DNA of 64,000 nucleotides from Rummeliibacillus pycnus (GTDB taxonomy: Bacteria; Bacillota; Bacilli; Bacillales_A; Planococcaceae): contig NZ_KZ614145.1 in the NCBI RefSeq assembly GCF_002884495.1, forward strand, positions 2,556,423-2,620,422, written 5' to 3'. Below the pieces are notes generated by a model that worked only from the letters and a program-made list of their open reading frames with translations, had not been told where the DNA came from and searched no databases. Positions within the stretch are counted from its first letter, which is position 1; the number at the start of each line of letters is the position of its first letter. The translations under genes and the position numbers were made by a program. Below, one piece after another: positions 8,235 through 18,656 of this stretch.

Positions 8235-9428
8235 ATGGAGTTATCCACAAAATTACAAAATTTACCGAAACAATTTTTTGCAAATCTCGTGAAACAAGTT
8301 AGCGCAGCAATTGCAGAAGGCAAGGATGTGATTAACTTAGGGCAAGGAAATCCAGATCAACCTACACCTATACATATCGTGAAAGCGATGCAAGAAGCAA
8401 CTGCTAATCCACAAATGCATAAGTACTCACCATTTCGCGGTTTACCTGAACTTAAGCAAGCCATCTCTCACTTTTATAAAAGAGAATACCATGTAGATAT
8501 TGATCCTGATACAGAAGTATCCATACTTTTTGGCGCAAAAGCCGGACTTGTTGAATTACCTTTAGCTATTTTAAATCCAGGAGATACAATGCTACTCCCA
8601 GACCCTGGTTACCCTGATTATTTATCGGGTGTGACATTAGCGGATGTTCACTTTGAAACAATGCCACTACTAGCCGAAAATGATTTCCTTCCAGATTACA
8701 AAAAACTGTCTGACGACGTAAAAAAACGTGCTAAATTAATATATTTAAACTATCCAAATAATCCAACAGGCGGCATTGCCACAAAAGAATTTTACGAAGA
8801 GACTGTCAAACTTGCAAAAGAAAACGAGATAGCAGTTCTACAAGATTTCGCTTACGGTGCTATTGGTTTTGAAGGTAAAAAGCCAATTAGTTTCCTCCAA
8901 ACTGAAGGTGCAAAAGAAGTCGGTATTGAGGTCTACACATTATCTAAAACATATAATATGGCGGGATGGCGTATAGGTTTTGCGGTTGGTAATGCTCAAA
9001 TAATCGAAGCTTTAAACCTTATACAAGATCATCTATTTGTTAGTCTATTTCCAGCCTTGCAAATAGCAGCAGTTGAAGCATTAACTGGCGATCAAACTTG
9101 CGTTACAAAGCAAGTGGCTCTATACGAAAGTCGACGAAATGCACTTATCGAAGCCTGCAACAAAGCCGGATGGCAAGTAACAGCACCAAAGGGGTCCTTC
9201 TTTGCATGGCTACCTGTTCCAGAAGGTTATACCAGTCAACAATTTGCTGATGTACTATTGGAAAAGGCTGATGTAGCTGTTGCAGCAGGGAACGGTTTTG
9301 GAGAATATGGCGAAGGCTATATACGAGTAGGGTTATTAGTAGATGAACAACGATTAACAGAAGCCGTAAAGCGAATTGAAAAATTGAATCTATTTAAAAA
9401 AACTGCTGAATTAGCAAAACAATCATAA
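8235..9428 (+). CDS. mtnE: PLP-dependent aminotransferase (MtnE-like)
   Basis: A 397-residue class I/II aminotransferase. NPTGG lies at residues 176-180, the PLP lysine is Lys238 in TLSKTYNMAG, and the phosphate-binding Arg is Arg246 in GWRIG. The start ATG follows TGGAGGG. Similarity in style and the divergent omega-amidase suggest the transaminase that converts 4-methylthio-2-oxobutanoate to methionine with glutamine. The rest of the salvage cluster (mtnW, X, B, D) is not in this window, and no S-box is seen in the 160-base divergent promoter region, so another amino-acid specificity is possible. Confidence 0.8.
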   Translation: MELSTKLQNLPKQFFANLVKQVSAAIAEGKDVINLGQGNPDQPTPIHIVKAMQEATANPQMHKYSPFRGLPELKQAISHFYKREYHVDIDPDTEVSILFGAKAGLVELPLAILNPGDTMLLPDPGYPDYLSGVTLADVHFETMPLLAENDFLPDYKKLSDDVKKRAKLIYLNYPNNPTGGIATKEFYEETVKLAKENEIAVLQDFAYGAIGFEGKKPISFLQTEGAKEVGIEVYTLSKTYNMAGWRIGFAVGNAQIIEALNLIQDHLFVSLFPALQIAAVEALTGDQTCVTKQVALYESRRNALIEACNKAGWQVTAPKGSFFAWLPVPEGYTSQQFADVLLEKADVAVAAGNGFGEYGEGYIRVGLLVDEQRLTEAVKRIEKLNLFKKTAELAKQS

Positions 9429-9437
9429 AAAATAAGG

Positions 9438-9704
9438 AGATTTGTAAACGGACAAATCCTTGTATTATTTGATAGTGGAATCCGAGGCGGTGCAGATATA
9501 GTCAAGCACTCTAAGAATGCAATCTTAATAGGTCGCCCTTTCGTTTACGGCCTTGCAATTGCTGGAGAAGATGGCGTAAAACGAGTTTTCTCTAATATTC
9601 TATAGGAGATGGAAGTAACCCTTTCTATGGCAGGAGTTACGGATGTAAAAAATACGGCGAAAGAATTAACAATTATTAAAAATTCGTCCTACACATGGCT
9701 GTAA
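9438..9704 (+). pseudogene. Remnant of FMN-dependent alpha-hydroxy-acid oxidase
   Basis: One frame reads through VNGQILVLFDSGIRGGAD, then IGRPFVYGLAIAGEDGV, the FMN-binding C-terminal part of the lactate oxidase/glycolate oxidase family (usual form VLFDSGIRxGxD ... IGRPYxYGLA.xGxxGV). A TAG at 9603-9605 interrupts the frame, after which EMEVTLSMAGVTDV continues the family's EL..TM.L.G pattern. The upstream ~250 residues are absent; only about 10 bases separate it from the aminotransferase stop. A truncated, decayed gene that produces no enzyme. Confidence 0.85.
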
Positions 9705-9708
9705 GAAT

Positions 9709-9751
9709 AAAAGGTGTGGATCAAATTTTAAACCTGATCCACACCTTTTTT
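9709..9751. terminator. Bidirectional terminator
   Basis: Stem AAAAGGTGTGGATCA / TGATCCACACCTTTT followed by TT, between the pseudogene and the kbl stop. Confidence 0.9.
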
Positions 9752-9788
9752 GGAGCAAACTTATTTTAGCTTAAACAGATTTCCATGT

Positions 9789-10985
9789 TTAAGAAATAAC
9801 CCCTAATTCTTTCCCTACTTTTTCATAAATAGTTAAAGCTTCGTCTAACATTTCCTTCGTATGAGCAGCAGTCGGCATATTACGTACACGACCAGTACCT
9901 TTTGGAACGGTTGGGAAGACAATTGATTTTGCATAAACGCCTTCTTCGATTAGACGAGCTGAGAATTGTTGTGTCAGTTTTTCATCACCAATAATACATG
10001 GTGTAATTGGTGTTTCGGAATGGCCGATGTTAAAGCCAAGTTTTTTCAAACCTGCTTTTAAGTAGTCGCCGTTTTCCCAAAGCTTATCACATAGTTCTGT
10101 TGAGTCGATTAACATTTGAACAGCACGAGTAATCGCTGCTACATCACCAGGTGGCAGAGCAGTTGAGAACAAAAATGGACGTGAACGAACTTTTAACCAA
10201 TCAATTAAGTTTTTCTTACCTGCTACATAACCACCAACAACGCCGATTGCTTTTGATAATGTACCGATTTGGAAGTCAATTTCATTTTGTAAACCAAAAT
10301 GTTTAACAGTTCCTTTTCCTTTACCTGTTACACCTGAACCATGAGCATCATCGACATATGTAATAAGGTCAAATTCTTTTGCGATTTCCACGATTTCAGG
10401 AAGTTTTGCAATATCACCATCCATCGAGAAGACACCATCGGTAATCACCATAACTTTGTTGTAAAGACCTGATTCAGTTGCTTCTTTCGCTTTTTTGCGA
10501 AGATCCTCCATATCAGAGTGATTAAATGCAATAATTTTCGCTTTTGATAGACGACAACCATCAATAATAGAGGCATGATTTAGTTGGTCAGAAAGAATCG
10601 CATCATTTTTATCCATTACAGCTGAAATAGCTGCCATATTACAGTTAAAACCAGATTGATAGGAAATAGCAGCTTCTGTTCCTTTAAATTCTGCTAATTT
10701 TTCTTCTAATTTCACATGTAAATCAAGCGTACCATTGATCGTACGAACGGCACCTGCACCTACGCCATAAGTGTCGATTGTTTTTTTAGCAACTTCCTTT
10801 AGCTCTGGATTTGTCGCTAAACCAAGATAGTTATTTGAAGATAGGTTGATCAGTTTCTTACCACGTACTTGAATAACTGGACCATTAGCACCTTCGACAG
10901 GATCGATTTCATTATATAAACCTTGATCACGAAGTTGTTGTAAATTGTCATTAACGAATTTGTTGAGTACGTTAGACAAGGTCAT
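9789..10985 (-). CDS. kbl: 2-amino-3-ketobutyrate CoA ligase (glycine C-acetyltransferase)
   Basis: A 398-residue alpha-oxoamine synthase. Seen are DDAHGSG (residues ~213-219) and the PLP lysine in TLSKAIG (about Lys245), with the SSNNYLG segment near residue 49 typical of KBL. It cleaves 2-amino-3-ketobutyrate with CoA to glycine and acetyl-CoA, completing threonine breakdown begun by Tdh. The start is uncertain: ATGs at 10997, 10988 and 10985 are in frame; AAAGGG precedes the last two, and family members begin close to MTLSN, so 10985 is chosen. An extended -10 TGCTACAAT is present on the minus strand at 11011-11019. Confidence 0.93.
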   Translation of the reverse strand: MTLSNVLNKFVNDNLQQLRDQGLYNEIDPVEGANGPVIQVRGKKLINLSSNNYLGLATNPELKEVAKKTIDTYGVGAGAVRTINGTLDLHVKLEEKLAEFKGTEAAISYQSGFNCNMAAISAVMDKNDAILSDQLNHASIIDGCRLSKAKIIAFNHSDMEDLRKKAKEATESGLYNKVMVITDGVFSMDGDIAKLPEIVEIAKEFDLITYVDDAHGSGVTGKGKGTVKHFGLQNEIDFQIGTLSKAIGVVGGYVAGKKNLIDWLKVRSRPFLFSTALPPGDVAAITRAVQMLIDSTELCDKLWENGDYLKAGLKKLGFNIGHSETPITPCIIGDEKLTQQFSARLIEEGVYAKSIVFPTVPKGTGRVRNMPTAAHTKEMLDEALTIYEKVGKELGVIS

Positions 10986-11060
10986 CATCCCTTTCATGCA
11001 TTATATCGATATTGTAGCATATCCCTCTTACATTTTGTACACCTGAAAAGAACTGTTATA

Positions 11061-11098
11061 AAAAAATCTCTTGAATACCTTATAAAAAATGTATTCAA
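11061..11098 (-). terminator. Terminator of kdpDE
   Basis: Perfect 8-bp arms TTGAATAC (11091-11098 on minus) and GTATTCAA (11071-11078), then GAGATTTTTTT on the minus strand, directly downstream of kdpE. Confidence 0.7.
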
Positions 11099-11125
11099 TG
11101 TGCTCCTCAAAAACACAGTTGTATT
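11099..11125 (+). promoter_or_regulatory. Shared tdh/kbl motif, copy D
   Basis: The reverse complement contains TGTGTTTTTGAGGAGCACAT, close to the three copies upstream of tdh. It lies about 85-110 bp upstream of the likely kbl transcription start, beyond the kdpE terminator. Confidence 0.5.
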
Positions 11126-11154
11126 TAAGTACAATATTTTTAAGAAAGATTCGC

Positions 11155-11868
11155 TTACTCTCCTTCACCTTTTTCCCAATGTATCATGCGATACCCTATT
11201 CGGATATGCGTTTGAATAAACTTTGCTTGATTGAGATCTTTTTCAATTTTCTTTCGTAGTGTAGCCATGAAAACACGTAAATTGGGTATATCTGTATCTA
11301 ACGCATCTCCCCAAACTTGTTTTAATAGATAGTTGTGCGTAAGTACTTTACCTAGATTTTTACTTAGCGTTTCTAATAACTTATATTCATTTGGAGTGAG
11401 ATGAATTTCCTTGTGATTAACAAACACAGTATTGGATAAATAATCAATAGTGAGTGGTCCATTCGTGAATATAGGCCGTTCTTTCTCAATAGCAATATTC
11501 GCAACTGAGCGTCTCAGAGCAACACGAATACGAGCCAGTAATTCATCAACACTAAAAGGTTTCTCAACATAATCATCTGCTCCCATGTCAAGTGCCTTAA
11601 TCTTCTCAGTTTCTTCTCCTCTTGCGCTAACGACGATAATCGGTATTTGCGACCATGTGCGCACTTTTAGGATCATATCGATACCATCCATATCAGGTAA
11701 ACCAAGATCTAAAATGATAACATCCGGATGCATTGAAACAACTTCTTTCAGCGCATCCATCCCTTTTGTAACAAGTTTAAAATGATAATTGTGAAGCTCA
11801 ATTGTCATTTTAATGAGGTTTCCAATCGCAATATCATCTTCAACAATGAGTATTTTTTTAGAATTCAT
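11155..11868 (-). CDS. kdpE: KdpE response regulator
   Basis: A 237-residue OmpR/PhoB-type regulator: receiver domain with acidic pair Asp11/Asp12 and phospho-acceptor Asp54 (ILDLGLPDMDG), and a C-terminal winged-helix DNA-binding domain (LTPNEYKLLETL, then RVFMATLRKKIE). Its ATG follows the kdpD stop without a gap, so the pair is translationally coupled. It would activate kdpFABC during potassium limitation; the target promoter is expected in the kdpD-kdpF divergent gap. Confidence 0.95.
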   Translation of the reverse strand: MNSKKILIVEDDIAIGNLIKMTIELHNYHFKLVTKGMDALKEVVSMHPDVIILDLGLPDMDGIDMILKVRTWSQIPIIVVSARGEETEKIKALDMGADDYVEKPFSVDELLARIRVALRRSVANIAIEKERPIFTNGPLTIDYLSNTVFVNHKEIHLTPNEYKLLETLSKNLGKVLTHNYLLKQVWGDALDTDIPNLRVFMATLRKKIEKDLNQAKFIQTHIRIGYRMIHWEKGEGE

Positions 11869-14514
11869 TCACTGCCCCCCCTTTTTTAAATAAAAACTAA
11901 AAATCGCACCATGAGGGATATTATCTCGTACAGTTAGTTCACTTTCATGTAATTTTAAAATAGTTTGACACAGCGATAAACCGATACCTAATCCTCGCTT
12001 AGCATCGCTTTGTTCCATTTGACTCTTTTTAAATGTTTGGAATAGCTCTTTCTTTTGTTCATCTGAAATGCCATCCCCAGTATCTCGCACTTCAACAATT
12101 ACAGTATTTTCCTTTCCAAAGGCATATATAGCAATACTACTTTCGTAAGGCGTATAACTTACTGCATTATCAAGTAAATTAATGAGAACTTGCCCTATTA
12201 ACCTCGTATCCATATGTGCTAAAAGAAATTCAGGCTCAATATACGCTTGAATTGGTCGAGTACTATTTTTTGAGAGTTGATGAATAGCGTCATGTATAAC
12301 GTCTTCCAGTAATTCCTCTTGAATTTGAAGAGGAAAATGTCCATTGCTAAGTTTCGAAACAGCTAGTAGATTTTCTACAAGTTGGACAAGACGATTAGCA
12401 TTGTAATAGATATCTTCATACAGTGTTTGCCGCTGATTTTCTGACATCTTTTGATCATTCGTTTTTAATATATCTGCATGGCCTGAAATGCTTGTGAGTG
12501 GGGTACGTAAATCGTGTGAAATAGAACGTAAGAGATTGGATTGAATTTGCTCCAATTCCTTTTCGCGACGTACGTTCTCATTAATACGTAATAACTGCCA
12601 CTTATCAAGTGCTAGTGAGAAATCATTTAAAATTGCATGCAACACTTGCCGTTCAAAAGATGGCAACTGTTCTTTTTTATGAAGAGAAATACCTATTACG
12701 CCTATTACTTTATTATTTGATAGAAAAGGAATGTAATAGCCATACGCTTCTTTAAAAACATCTGTTGTCATACCCGCGGTACGTTGATTATTAATTACCC
12801 AATGGACGATTGCAATCTCGTTTTTATTATTAAATTGATGCTTCTGCTCACGATTTTGAGCTGCAGAAAGAAAGGGTGATTTATAAAAAGTATGCTTGAT
12901 TATTTTTTTATCATCAACAAAATAGAAACAAACCGGTCTCTCCGTTATCTTGATAATTTCCAGAGAACCTTCTTCAATTAACTGCTCATATGATGAGGCT
13001 GATTGTAACTTACGATTGATTTCCAGTAAGGTTTCCATGCGATAGGATTTTTGAATAGCCTGCCGTTCCTGCATTTTCACTTTTTTAGTCAAACTACTTG
13101 TAATAATTCCTGAAATGAACATAATGATAAATGTCATGGGATAATCCGGATGATAAGCTTCAAACGAAAAAATAGGTTTCGTAAATAGAAAGTTAAAGCT
13201 TAATACTGCAACAAGTGAGCTGATAATATTCATCAACCAACCGGTCGTCCAGACAGCAACAATCAAAACCCCTAAGATAAAAATCGTAATAATATTTGCT
13301 TCGCTAATGCCAAGTGATTTAAAGAATAACCCAACAAGCGCTACAATCATAAAAACGAAAATCATCTTCAAAAAGTCAAGAGGTTGTAAATTGAAATCAG
13401 TTTTAAAATCCATTCTTTTCTTTGGCGTGTTTTCTTGATCGGGAACAATGTAGATCGATAAATTAGGTAAAAGTTCGTTAAGCTTATCTGTTATTTTCGT
13501 TCGTCCCCAAAAACTCGATTTTGTCATCGTTCTTCCAATAACTAATTTTGTCACACCACTAATTTGCGCATAATTTGCAAGTGCAGTAGCAACACTGTCT
13601 TCTTGAACAATGACAACATTACCATCTAGCTGTTGCGCTAATTTCATATGATCCTTCAATCGTTCTTCATCTGCTTTTGAGAGCATCGAATTATTTTCTC
13701 TATCAACATAAAGTGCAGTGAATTTACCATGTAATGCTTGTGCAAGTCTAGCAGCAGTTCGAATCACTTTTGCATTCGTGGGAGAACTACTAATACCTAC
13801 TAGAATGTGCTCAAGTACATTATTTTGTATAGAACTTTGCTGTATACACTTTGTTTTCAAATGAATAGTATCCGCAATTCTCCGAAGCGCAATTTCTCTT
13901 AACGCAATCAGATTGTCGTGTTGAAAGAAGTGATTTAATGCTTTTTCTACATAAGGTTGTTTATATATTTTTCCTTCTTTTAATCGTTTGATTAATTCCT
14001 CTGGTTCAATATCAACCAGTTTAATCTGTGATGCTTGGTCGACAATCGCATCTGGAATTCGTTCTCGTACTTTAATTTGAGTTATTTCCTCTACAAGATC
14101 ATGAAGACTTTCAATATGCTGAATGTTTAGCGTTGTATAAACATTTATGCCTTGATTGAGGAGTTCTTGAACATCTCCATAACGCTTCGGATGACGAAGA
14201 TTAGGTATATTCGTATGAGCTAGTTCATCGATTAAAACTAAATTGGGCGACCGTTGAATAATTCCATTTAAATCTAGCTCCTTAAATAACTTACCTTTAT
14301 AGGAGAAGTCTTTTGTAGGTACTACTTCAAAACCTTCAATTAGTGCATTTGTTTCCCTGCGTGGATGTGGCTCAACATAACCGATGACGACATCAGTGCC
14401 CTGCTCCAGTTGCTCTTTAGCCTCTTTTAACATAGCGTATGTCTTCCCAACCCCTGCTGCATATCCTAAGAAAATTTTTAACTGACCACTTTCACGATTT
14501 AAACTGTGAGTCAT
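11869..14514 (-). CDS. kdpD: KdpD potassium sensor histidine kinase
   Basis: About 881 residues, near the usual ~890. Order: N-terminal KdpD domain with Walker A GYAAGVGKT (residues 17-25), a universal-stress-like domain (ILVGISSSPTNAKVIRTAARL), four transmembrane helices in the middle, a GAF-like domain, then HisKA with the phospho-His in RSISHDLRTPLTS and an HATPase region (NLLDNAVSYTP, DTGDGIS). The start at 14514 is preferred after GGTGAGGAAA; an upstream frame to 14589 lacks a ribosome site and is rich in atypical Cys/Phe. It is divergent from kdpFABC, unlike the common kdpFABC-DE order. Confidence 0.95.
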   Translation of the reverse strand: MTHSLNRESGQLKIFLGYAAGVGKTYAMLKEAKEQLEQGTDVVIGYVEPHPRRETNALIEGFEVVPTKDFSYKGKLFKELDLNGIIQRSPNLVLIDELAHTNIPNLRHPKRYGDVQELLNQGINVYTTLNIQHIESLHDLVEEITQIKVRERIPDAIVDQASQIKLVDIEPEELIKRLKEGKIYKQPYVEKALNHFFQHDNLIALREIALRRIADTIHLKTKCIQQSSIQNNVLEHILVGISSSPTNAKVIRTAARLAQALHGKFTALYVDRENNSMLSKADEERLKDHMKLAQQLDGNVVIVQEDSVATALANYAQISGVTKLVIGRTMTKSSFWGRTKITDKLNELLPNLSIYIVPDQENTPKKRMDFKTDFNLQPLDFLKMIFVFMIVALVGLFFKSLGISEANIITIFILGVLIVAVWTTGWLMNIISSLVAVLSFNFLFTKPIFSFEAYHPDYPMTFIIMFISGIITSSLTKKVKMQERQAIQKSYRMETLLEINRKLQSASSYEQLIEEGSLEIIKITERPVCFYFVDDKKIIKHTFYKSPFLSAAQNREQKHQFNNKNEIAIVHWVINNQRTAGMTTDVFKEAYGYYIPFLSNNKVIGVIGISLHKKEQLPSFERQVLHAILNDFSLALDKWQLLRINENVRREKELEQIQSNLLRSISHDLRTPLTSISGHADILKTNDQKMSENQRQTLYEDIYYNANRLVQLVENLLAVSKLSNGHFPLQIQEELLEDVIHDAIHQLSKNSTRPIQAYIEPEFLLAHMDTRLIGQVLINLLDNAVSYTPYESSIAIYAFGKENTVIVEVRDTGDGISDEQKKELFQTFKKSQMEQSDAKRGLGIGLSLCQTILKLHESELTVRDNIPHGAIFSFYLKKGGQ

Positions 14515-14680
14515 TTTCCTCACCACCTTGCCCTCATTATAATTACTTTTTACAAAAAAAGGGCATCCTTCTTCACATCTTAATGCCATCTTAATATCTA
14601 ACCTCTAATCCAAACACTACATTAATTTCTTTTCAACTATAGTAAAACCAATTACAAGAAAGAAAGGATGGAAGGATATA

Positions 14681-14773
14681 ATGCTGGAGCTATGTATGAT
14701 TGTCATTTTACTAGTAAGCTTTTCAAGTTTGTTTGCTTTAACAACATACTGCTACAAATTAGTAGAAAAATAG
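14681..14773 (+). CDS. Small membrane peptide upstream of kdpF (30 aa)
   Basis: ATG at 14681 after GGAAGG, TAG at 14771-14773. The peptide starts MLELCMIVILLVSFSSLF, a single hydrophobic helix, and ends with polar/basic residues YKLVEK. It ends 13 bases before kdpF and has its own ribosome site, so it appears to be the first gene of the kdp operon. It is too short to identify. Topology resembles KdpF, so a second small subunit or a regulatory peptide is possible (inference). Confidence 0.6.
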   Translation: MLELCMIVILLVSFSSLFALTTYCYKLVEK

Positions 14774-14786
14774 AGGTGGAGATTAA

Positions 14787-14864
14787 ATGTGGATCTTATT
14801 AGCAATCATGATCTTTATCATCATATATCTAATTAACGCTTTACTTAATCCCGAAAAGTATTAA
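14787..14864 (+). CDS. kdpF: KdpF small subunit (25 aa)
   Basis: ATG after AGAGGTGGAG; the peptide opens MWILLAIMIFIIIYL and ends LNPEKY, the recognisable KdpF pattern (one helix, then a short LxxPEKF/Y tail). KdpF stabilises the KdpABC complex. It ends 15 bases before kdpA. Confidence 0.9.
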   Translation: MWILLAIMIFIIIYLINALLNPEKY

Positions 14865-14879
14865 AGGAGGTTTGTAACT

Positions 14880-16583
14880 ATGTGGCAAATGATAATTGTT
14901 TTACTGGTCTATTTACCACTTGTCCTTCTCGTTGGACGCTACTTATATAAAGTCACCATGAAGGAAACGATTTGGGGCGATGGTCTTTTTAATCGACTGG
15001 ATAACATCATTTATAAGCTGAGTGGCATTAAGCAACAGGAGATGACAGGGAAACAATATATCTTCTCTTTACTCATTTCAAATGCAGTAATGATTACTAT
15101 CGGATATTTTATTTTACGGATTCAATCCGTACTTTTTTTAAATCCAAATAATATTGGAAATATGGAGACGACATTGGCGTTTAACACGATTATTTCCTTT
15201 ATGACAAATACAAATCTTCAGCATTATAGTGGCGAATCGGGCCTAAGTTATTTATCTCAAATGCTCGTAATTACCTTTATGATGTTTACTTCTGCAGCAT
15301 CGGGTTATGCAGTATGTATGGCATTTTGTCGTCGATTAATTGCTAAGACAGACGTACTTGGTAATTTCTACGTTGACTTTATACGTGTTATTACGCGTAT
15401 ATTATTACCTTTTTCCTTTGTTATTTCTCTTATTCTAGTATCTCAAGGTGTCCCTCAAACATTTAAAGAGAATATCACTTTAACTACGATTGAGAATAAG
15501 CAACAAGATATTGCACTCGGCCCAATAGCAGCGATGGAATCGATTAAACACTTGGGAACGAACGGTGGTGGTTTTAATGGTGCGAACTCATCTACTCCGT
15601 TTGAAAATCCATCTGTACTAACAAATGTAGTAGAAATGCTTTCAATGATGTTACTACCAGGGGCTTGTGTTGTGACACTTGGTTTAATGATTGCATATCG
15701 GAAAAAACGTGATAAAAAAGTTTGGATTGGAAAACAAGGCGCTTCGATCTTCCTAGCCATGAGTATCATCTTTTTAATGGGAGTTACAGTTGTATTTCTA
15801 AGTGAAAAATCAGGTAATCCAGCAATCCATGCAATTGGGATTGATGATCATACAGGCAATATGGAAGGCAAAGAAACGCGCTTCGGTATCTCCCAGTCAT
15901 CATTATTCACTACTATTACAACGGCATTTACAACAGGTACCGTCAACAATATGCATGACACTTTAACACCTCTCGGAGGTTTAGTCCCCTTATTTAATAT
16001 GATGTTAAATGTCATATTTGGCGGTAAAGGTGTCGGATTAATGAATATGATGATGTATGTTCTTCTTACCATCTTCATTGCTTGTTTAATGATTGGACGA
16101 ACACCACAATTTTTAGGAAAGAAAATTGAAGCGAAAGAAATGAAACTCATTGCACTTTGTATTTTAATTCACCCTGCACTTATTCTTGGTTTCTCATCAT
16201 TAGCTGTCATCACAGATGGAGGAATCGCAGGCATTACCAATCCAGGGGCACATGGATTAACACAAGTACTTTATGAATTTGCATCATCAGCTGCAAATAA
16301 TGGTTCTGGATTTGAAGGTCTACAAGATAATTCAACTTTTTGGAATGTCACAACTGGTTTGGCAATGTTCTTTGGACGTTATACGTCTATTGTGTTGCAA
16401 ATTGCGATTGCCTCATTATTAGCCAAAAAACTTGTGCATAATGAATCGGTTGGAACATTAAACACAAATAATACAGCATTTACTGTATTCTTAGTCGCAA
16501 TTGTCCTCGTAGTTGGTGCATTAACATTTTTGCCAGCGCTTGCTCTTGGACCTATTACTGAATATTTACAGCTTAACTCATAA
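14880..16583 (+). CDS. kdpA: KdpA potassium-binding channel subunit
   Basis: A 567-residue polytopic membrane protein of the SKT superfamily. Selectivity-filter-like loops are visible: [13 protein letters not shown] near residue 110, [20 protein letters not shown] near 225, [21 protein letters not shown] near 345 and [16 protein letters not shown] near 465. It forms the potassium pathway of the Kdp pump. It follows AAAGGAGG and is 11 bases from kdpB. Confidence 0.97.
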   Translation: MWQMIIVLLVYLPLVLLVGRYLYKVTMKETIWGDGLFNRLDNIIYKLSGIKQQEMTGKQYIFSLLISNAVMITIGYFILRIQSVLFLNPNNIGNMETTLAFNTIISFMTNTNLQHYSGESGLSYLSQMLVITFMMFTSAASGYAVCMAFCRRLIAKTDVLGNFYVDFIRVITRILLPFSFVISLILVSQGVPQTFKENITLTTIENKQQDIALGPIAAMESIKHLGTNGGGFNGANSSTPFENPSVLTNVVEMLSMMLLPGACVVTLGLMIAYRKKRDKKVWIGKQGASIFLAMSIIFLMGVTVVFLSEKSGNPAIHAIGIDDHTGNMEGKETRFGISQSSLFTTITTAFTTGTVNNMHDTLTPLGGLVPLFNMMLNVIFGGKGVGLMNMMMYVLLTIFIACLMIGRTPQFLGKKIEAKEMKLIALCILIHPALILGFSSLAVITDGGIAGITNPGAHGLTQVLYEFASSAANNGSGFEGLQDNSTFWNVTTGLAMFFGRYTSIVLQIAIASLLAKKLVHNESVGTLNTNNTAFTVFLVAIVLVVGALTFLPALALGPITEYLQLNS

Positions 16584-16594
16584 GGAGTGAGAAT

Positions 16595-18640
16595 ATGGAA
16601 ACAAAAAAGAATAGTTTCTTAACTAAGGAAATTGTAGCTACTTCATTGACTAGTGCTTTCAAAAAATTCAATCCGATCTATATGATAAAAAATCCTGTAA
16701 TGTTTGTGGTGGAAATCGGCTTTTTCCTAGTCATACTATTAACTGCTTTTCCTTTTCTATTCCATTCAGGAGATCATGAACAACGTTTATATAACGGCAT
16801 TGTTGCAGTTGTGTTATTTTTTACAATTCTGTTTGCCAATTTTGCAGAATCGGTTGCACAAGGCAGAGGAAAGGCACAAGTTGCAACGTTGAAGAAGACA
16901 AAATCTTCTACATCAGCCAGAGTACTGATCGATGGGAAGGAAGTGGTCAAACCAGCTAGTGAGCTTATGCACGGGGATATTGTTATTGTGCGTGCAGGTG
17001 AAACAATTCCAAATGACGGTGAAGTAGTCGAGGGAATAGCCACAGTAGATGAATCGGCTATTACTGGAGAATCTGCGCCCGTTATAAAAGAAAGAGGAGG
17101 AGATTTTTCATCCGTTACGGGAGGGACAATTGTCACAAGTGATGAACTGATTATTAAGATTACTTCACTCCCTGGAGAATCATTTTTAGATAAAATGATT
17201 TCTCTAATTGAAGGGGCAAATAGAAAAAAAACACCAAATGAAATTGCTTTAAGTACTTTGCTTATCAGTTTAACCATTATCTTTTTGTTAGTAGTTATGA
17301 CTCTTTATCCTATGCTGCAATATTTGAATATCAACATTTCAATCGCAACATTAGTAGCTTTAACAGTATGTCTAATTCCAACGACCATTGGAGGTTTACT
17401 ATCTGCAATCGGCATCGCAGGAATGGATCGTGTCACACAATTTAATGTGATTGCTATGAGTGGTAAAGCTGTTGAGGCATGTGGAGATGTAGATACATTA
17501 ATTTTAGATAAAACAGGGACCATTACTTACGGAAATCGAATGGCAACAGCTTTCCTTCCGGTATCTGGTGTACCTCAAGAAGAACTGAAAAAGGCAGCAT
17601 ACTTAAGTTCTTTAACGGATGATACACCTGAAGGAAAATCCATTATTGCACTAGCAAAAGAACAAAATGTCGCTATTCAAAATATAGACGATCTGATTCA
17701 AACAAGTGAGCATATTCCTTTTACTGCGCAAACACGAATGAGTGGTCTCGATACAGCAGATGGTACAACATATCGAAAAGGTGCTTACGATACGATTAAA
17801 AAACAAAGTAAATTTGTACCGGATGATTTAGAAAAACTGATTCATGTTGTATCAAACGAAGGGGGTACGCCTTTAGTTGTAATGAAAAATGAAGTGATTC
17901 TAGGGGTGATTTACTTAAAGGATGTTGTGAAGTCTGGATTAAAAGAACGCTTTAAACAATTACGTGAAATGGGGATTAAAACCATTATGTGTACAGGTGA
18001 TAACCCTCTCACAGCAGCAGCAATCGCAAAAGAAGCTGGAGTTGATGGCTTTATTGCAGAAAGTAAACCCGAAGATAAAATTCAAGTTATAAGAGATGAA
18101 CAAAAACTAGGAAAAGTTGTTGCTATGACAGGTGATGGAACGAATGATGCACCAGCACTTGCGCAAGCAGATGTTGGAATGGCGATGAATTCGGGAACTA
18201 ATTCTGCCAAAGAAGCAGCAAACATGGTCGATCTAGATTCTGATCCAACCAAAATCATTGAAGTCGTGGAAATTGGAAAGCAGCTTTTAATGACTCGAGG
18301 AGCACTAACAACATTTAGCATTGCCAATGATATTGCGAAGTATTTTGCAATTATCCCAGCAATTTTGCTGATTGGTATTCCAGAGATGAGTCGTTTAAAT
18401 ATTATGCACTTAGACTCTTCAACCAGTGCTATTTTATCAGCGCTTATTTTCAACGCCCTTATCATTCCCCTGCTTATTCCTGTGGCGATGAAGGGTGTGC
18501 AATATAAAGCAATGAGTTCATCCAAACTACTAATCAAAAACAGCTTCATTTACGGAGTTGGGGGTGCCATTGTTCCTTTTATCGGTATTAAAATCATTGA
18601 TATGATCATTTCACCATTGTTAAAAACGATGGGCATATAA
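16595..18640 (+). CDS. kdpB: KdpB P-type ATPase subunit
   Basis: A 681-residue P-type ATPase. The phosphorylation motif [11 protein letters not shown] lies near residue 304, TGES of the actuator domain near 155, and [19 protein letters not shown] of the P domain near 513. KdpB hydrolyses ATP to energise potassium uptake through KdpA. Full length, with GGAGTGAG upstream. Confidence 0.97.
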   Translation: METKKNSFLTKEIVATSLTSAFKKFNPIYMIKNPVMFVVEIGFFLVILLTAFPFLFHSGDHEQRLYNGIVAVVLFFTILFANFAESVAQGRGKAQVATLKKTKSSTSARVLIDGKEVVKPASELMHGDIVIVRAGETIPNDGEVVEGIATVDESAITGESAPVIKERGGDFSSVTGGTIVTSDELIIKITSLPGESFLDKMISLIEGANRKKTPNEIALSTLLISLTIIFLLVVMTLYPMLQYLNINISIATLVALTVCLIPTTIGGLLSAIGIAGMDRVTQFNVIAMSGKAVEACGDVDTLILDKTGTITYGNRMATAFLPVSGVPQEELKKAAYLSSLTDDTPEGKSIIALAKEQNVAIQNIDDLIQTSEHIPFTAQTRMSGLDTADGTTYRKGAYDTIKKQSKFVPDDLEKLIHVVSNEGGTPLVVMKNEVILGVIYLKDVVKSGLKERFKQLREMGIKTIMCTGDNPLTAAAIAKEAGVDGFIAESKPEDKIQVIRDEQKLGKVVAMTGDGTNDAPALAQADVGMAMNSGTNSAKEAANMVDLDSDPTKIIEVVEIGKQLLMTRGALTTFSIANDIAKYFAIIPAILLIGIPEMSRLNIMHLDSSTSAILSALIFNALIIPLLIPVAMKGVQYKAMSSSKLLIKNSFIYGVGGAIVPFIGIKIIDMIISPLLKTMGI

Positions 18641-18656
18641 CTTGGGGGGAAGGACA

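Noticed and set aside
14515-14589. N-terminal extension of KdpD (Cys-rich, up to 14589)
   Set aside because: No ribosome site; the ATG at 14514 follows GGTGAGGAAA and the protein then has the normal KdpD length.
14590-14680. c-di-AMP (ydaO) riboswitch before kdp
   Set aside because: The divergent gap is only about 90 bases, too short, and none of the conserved elements are present.
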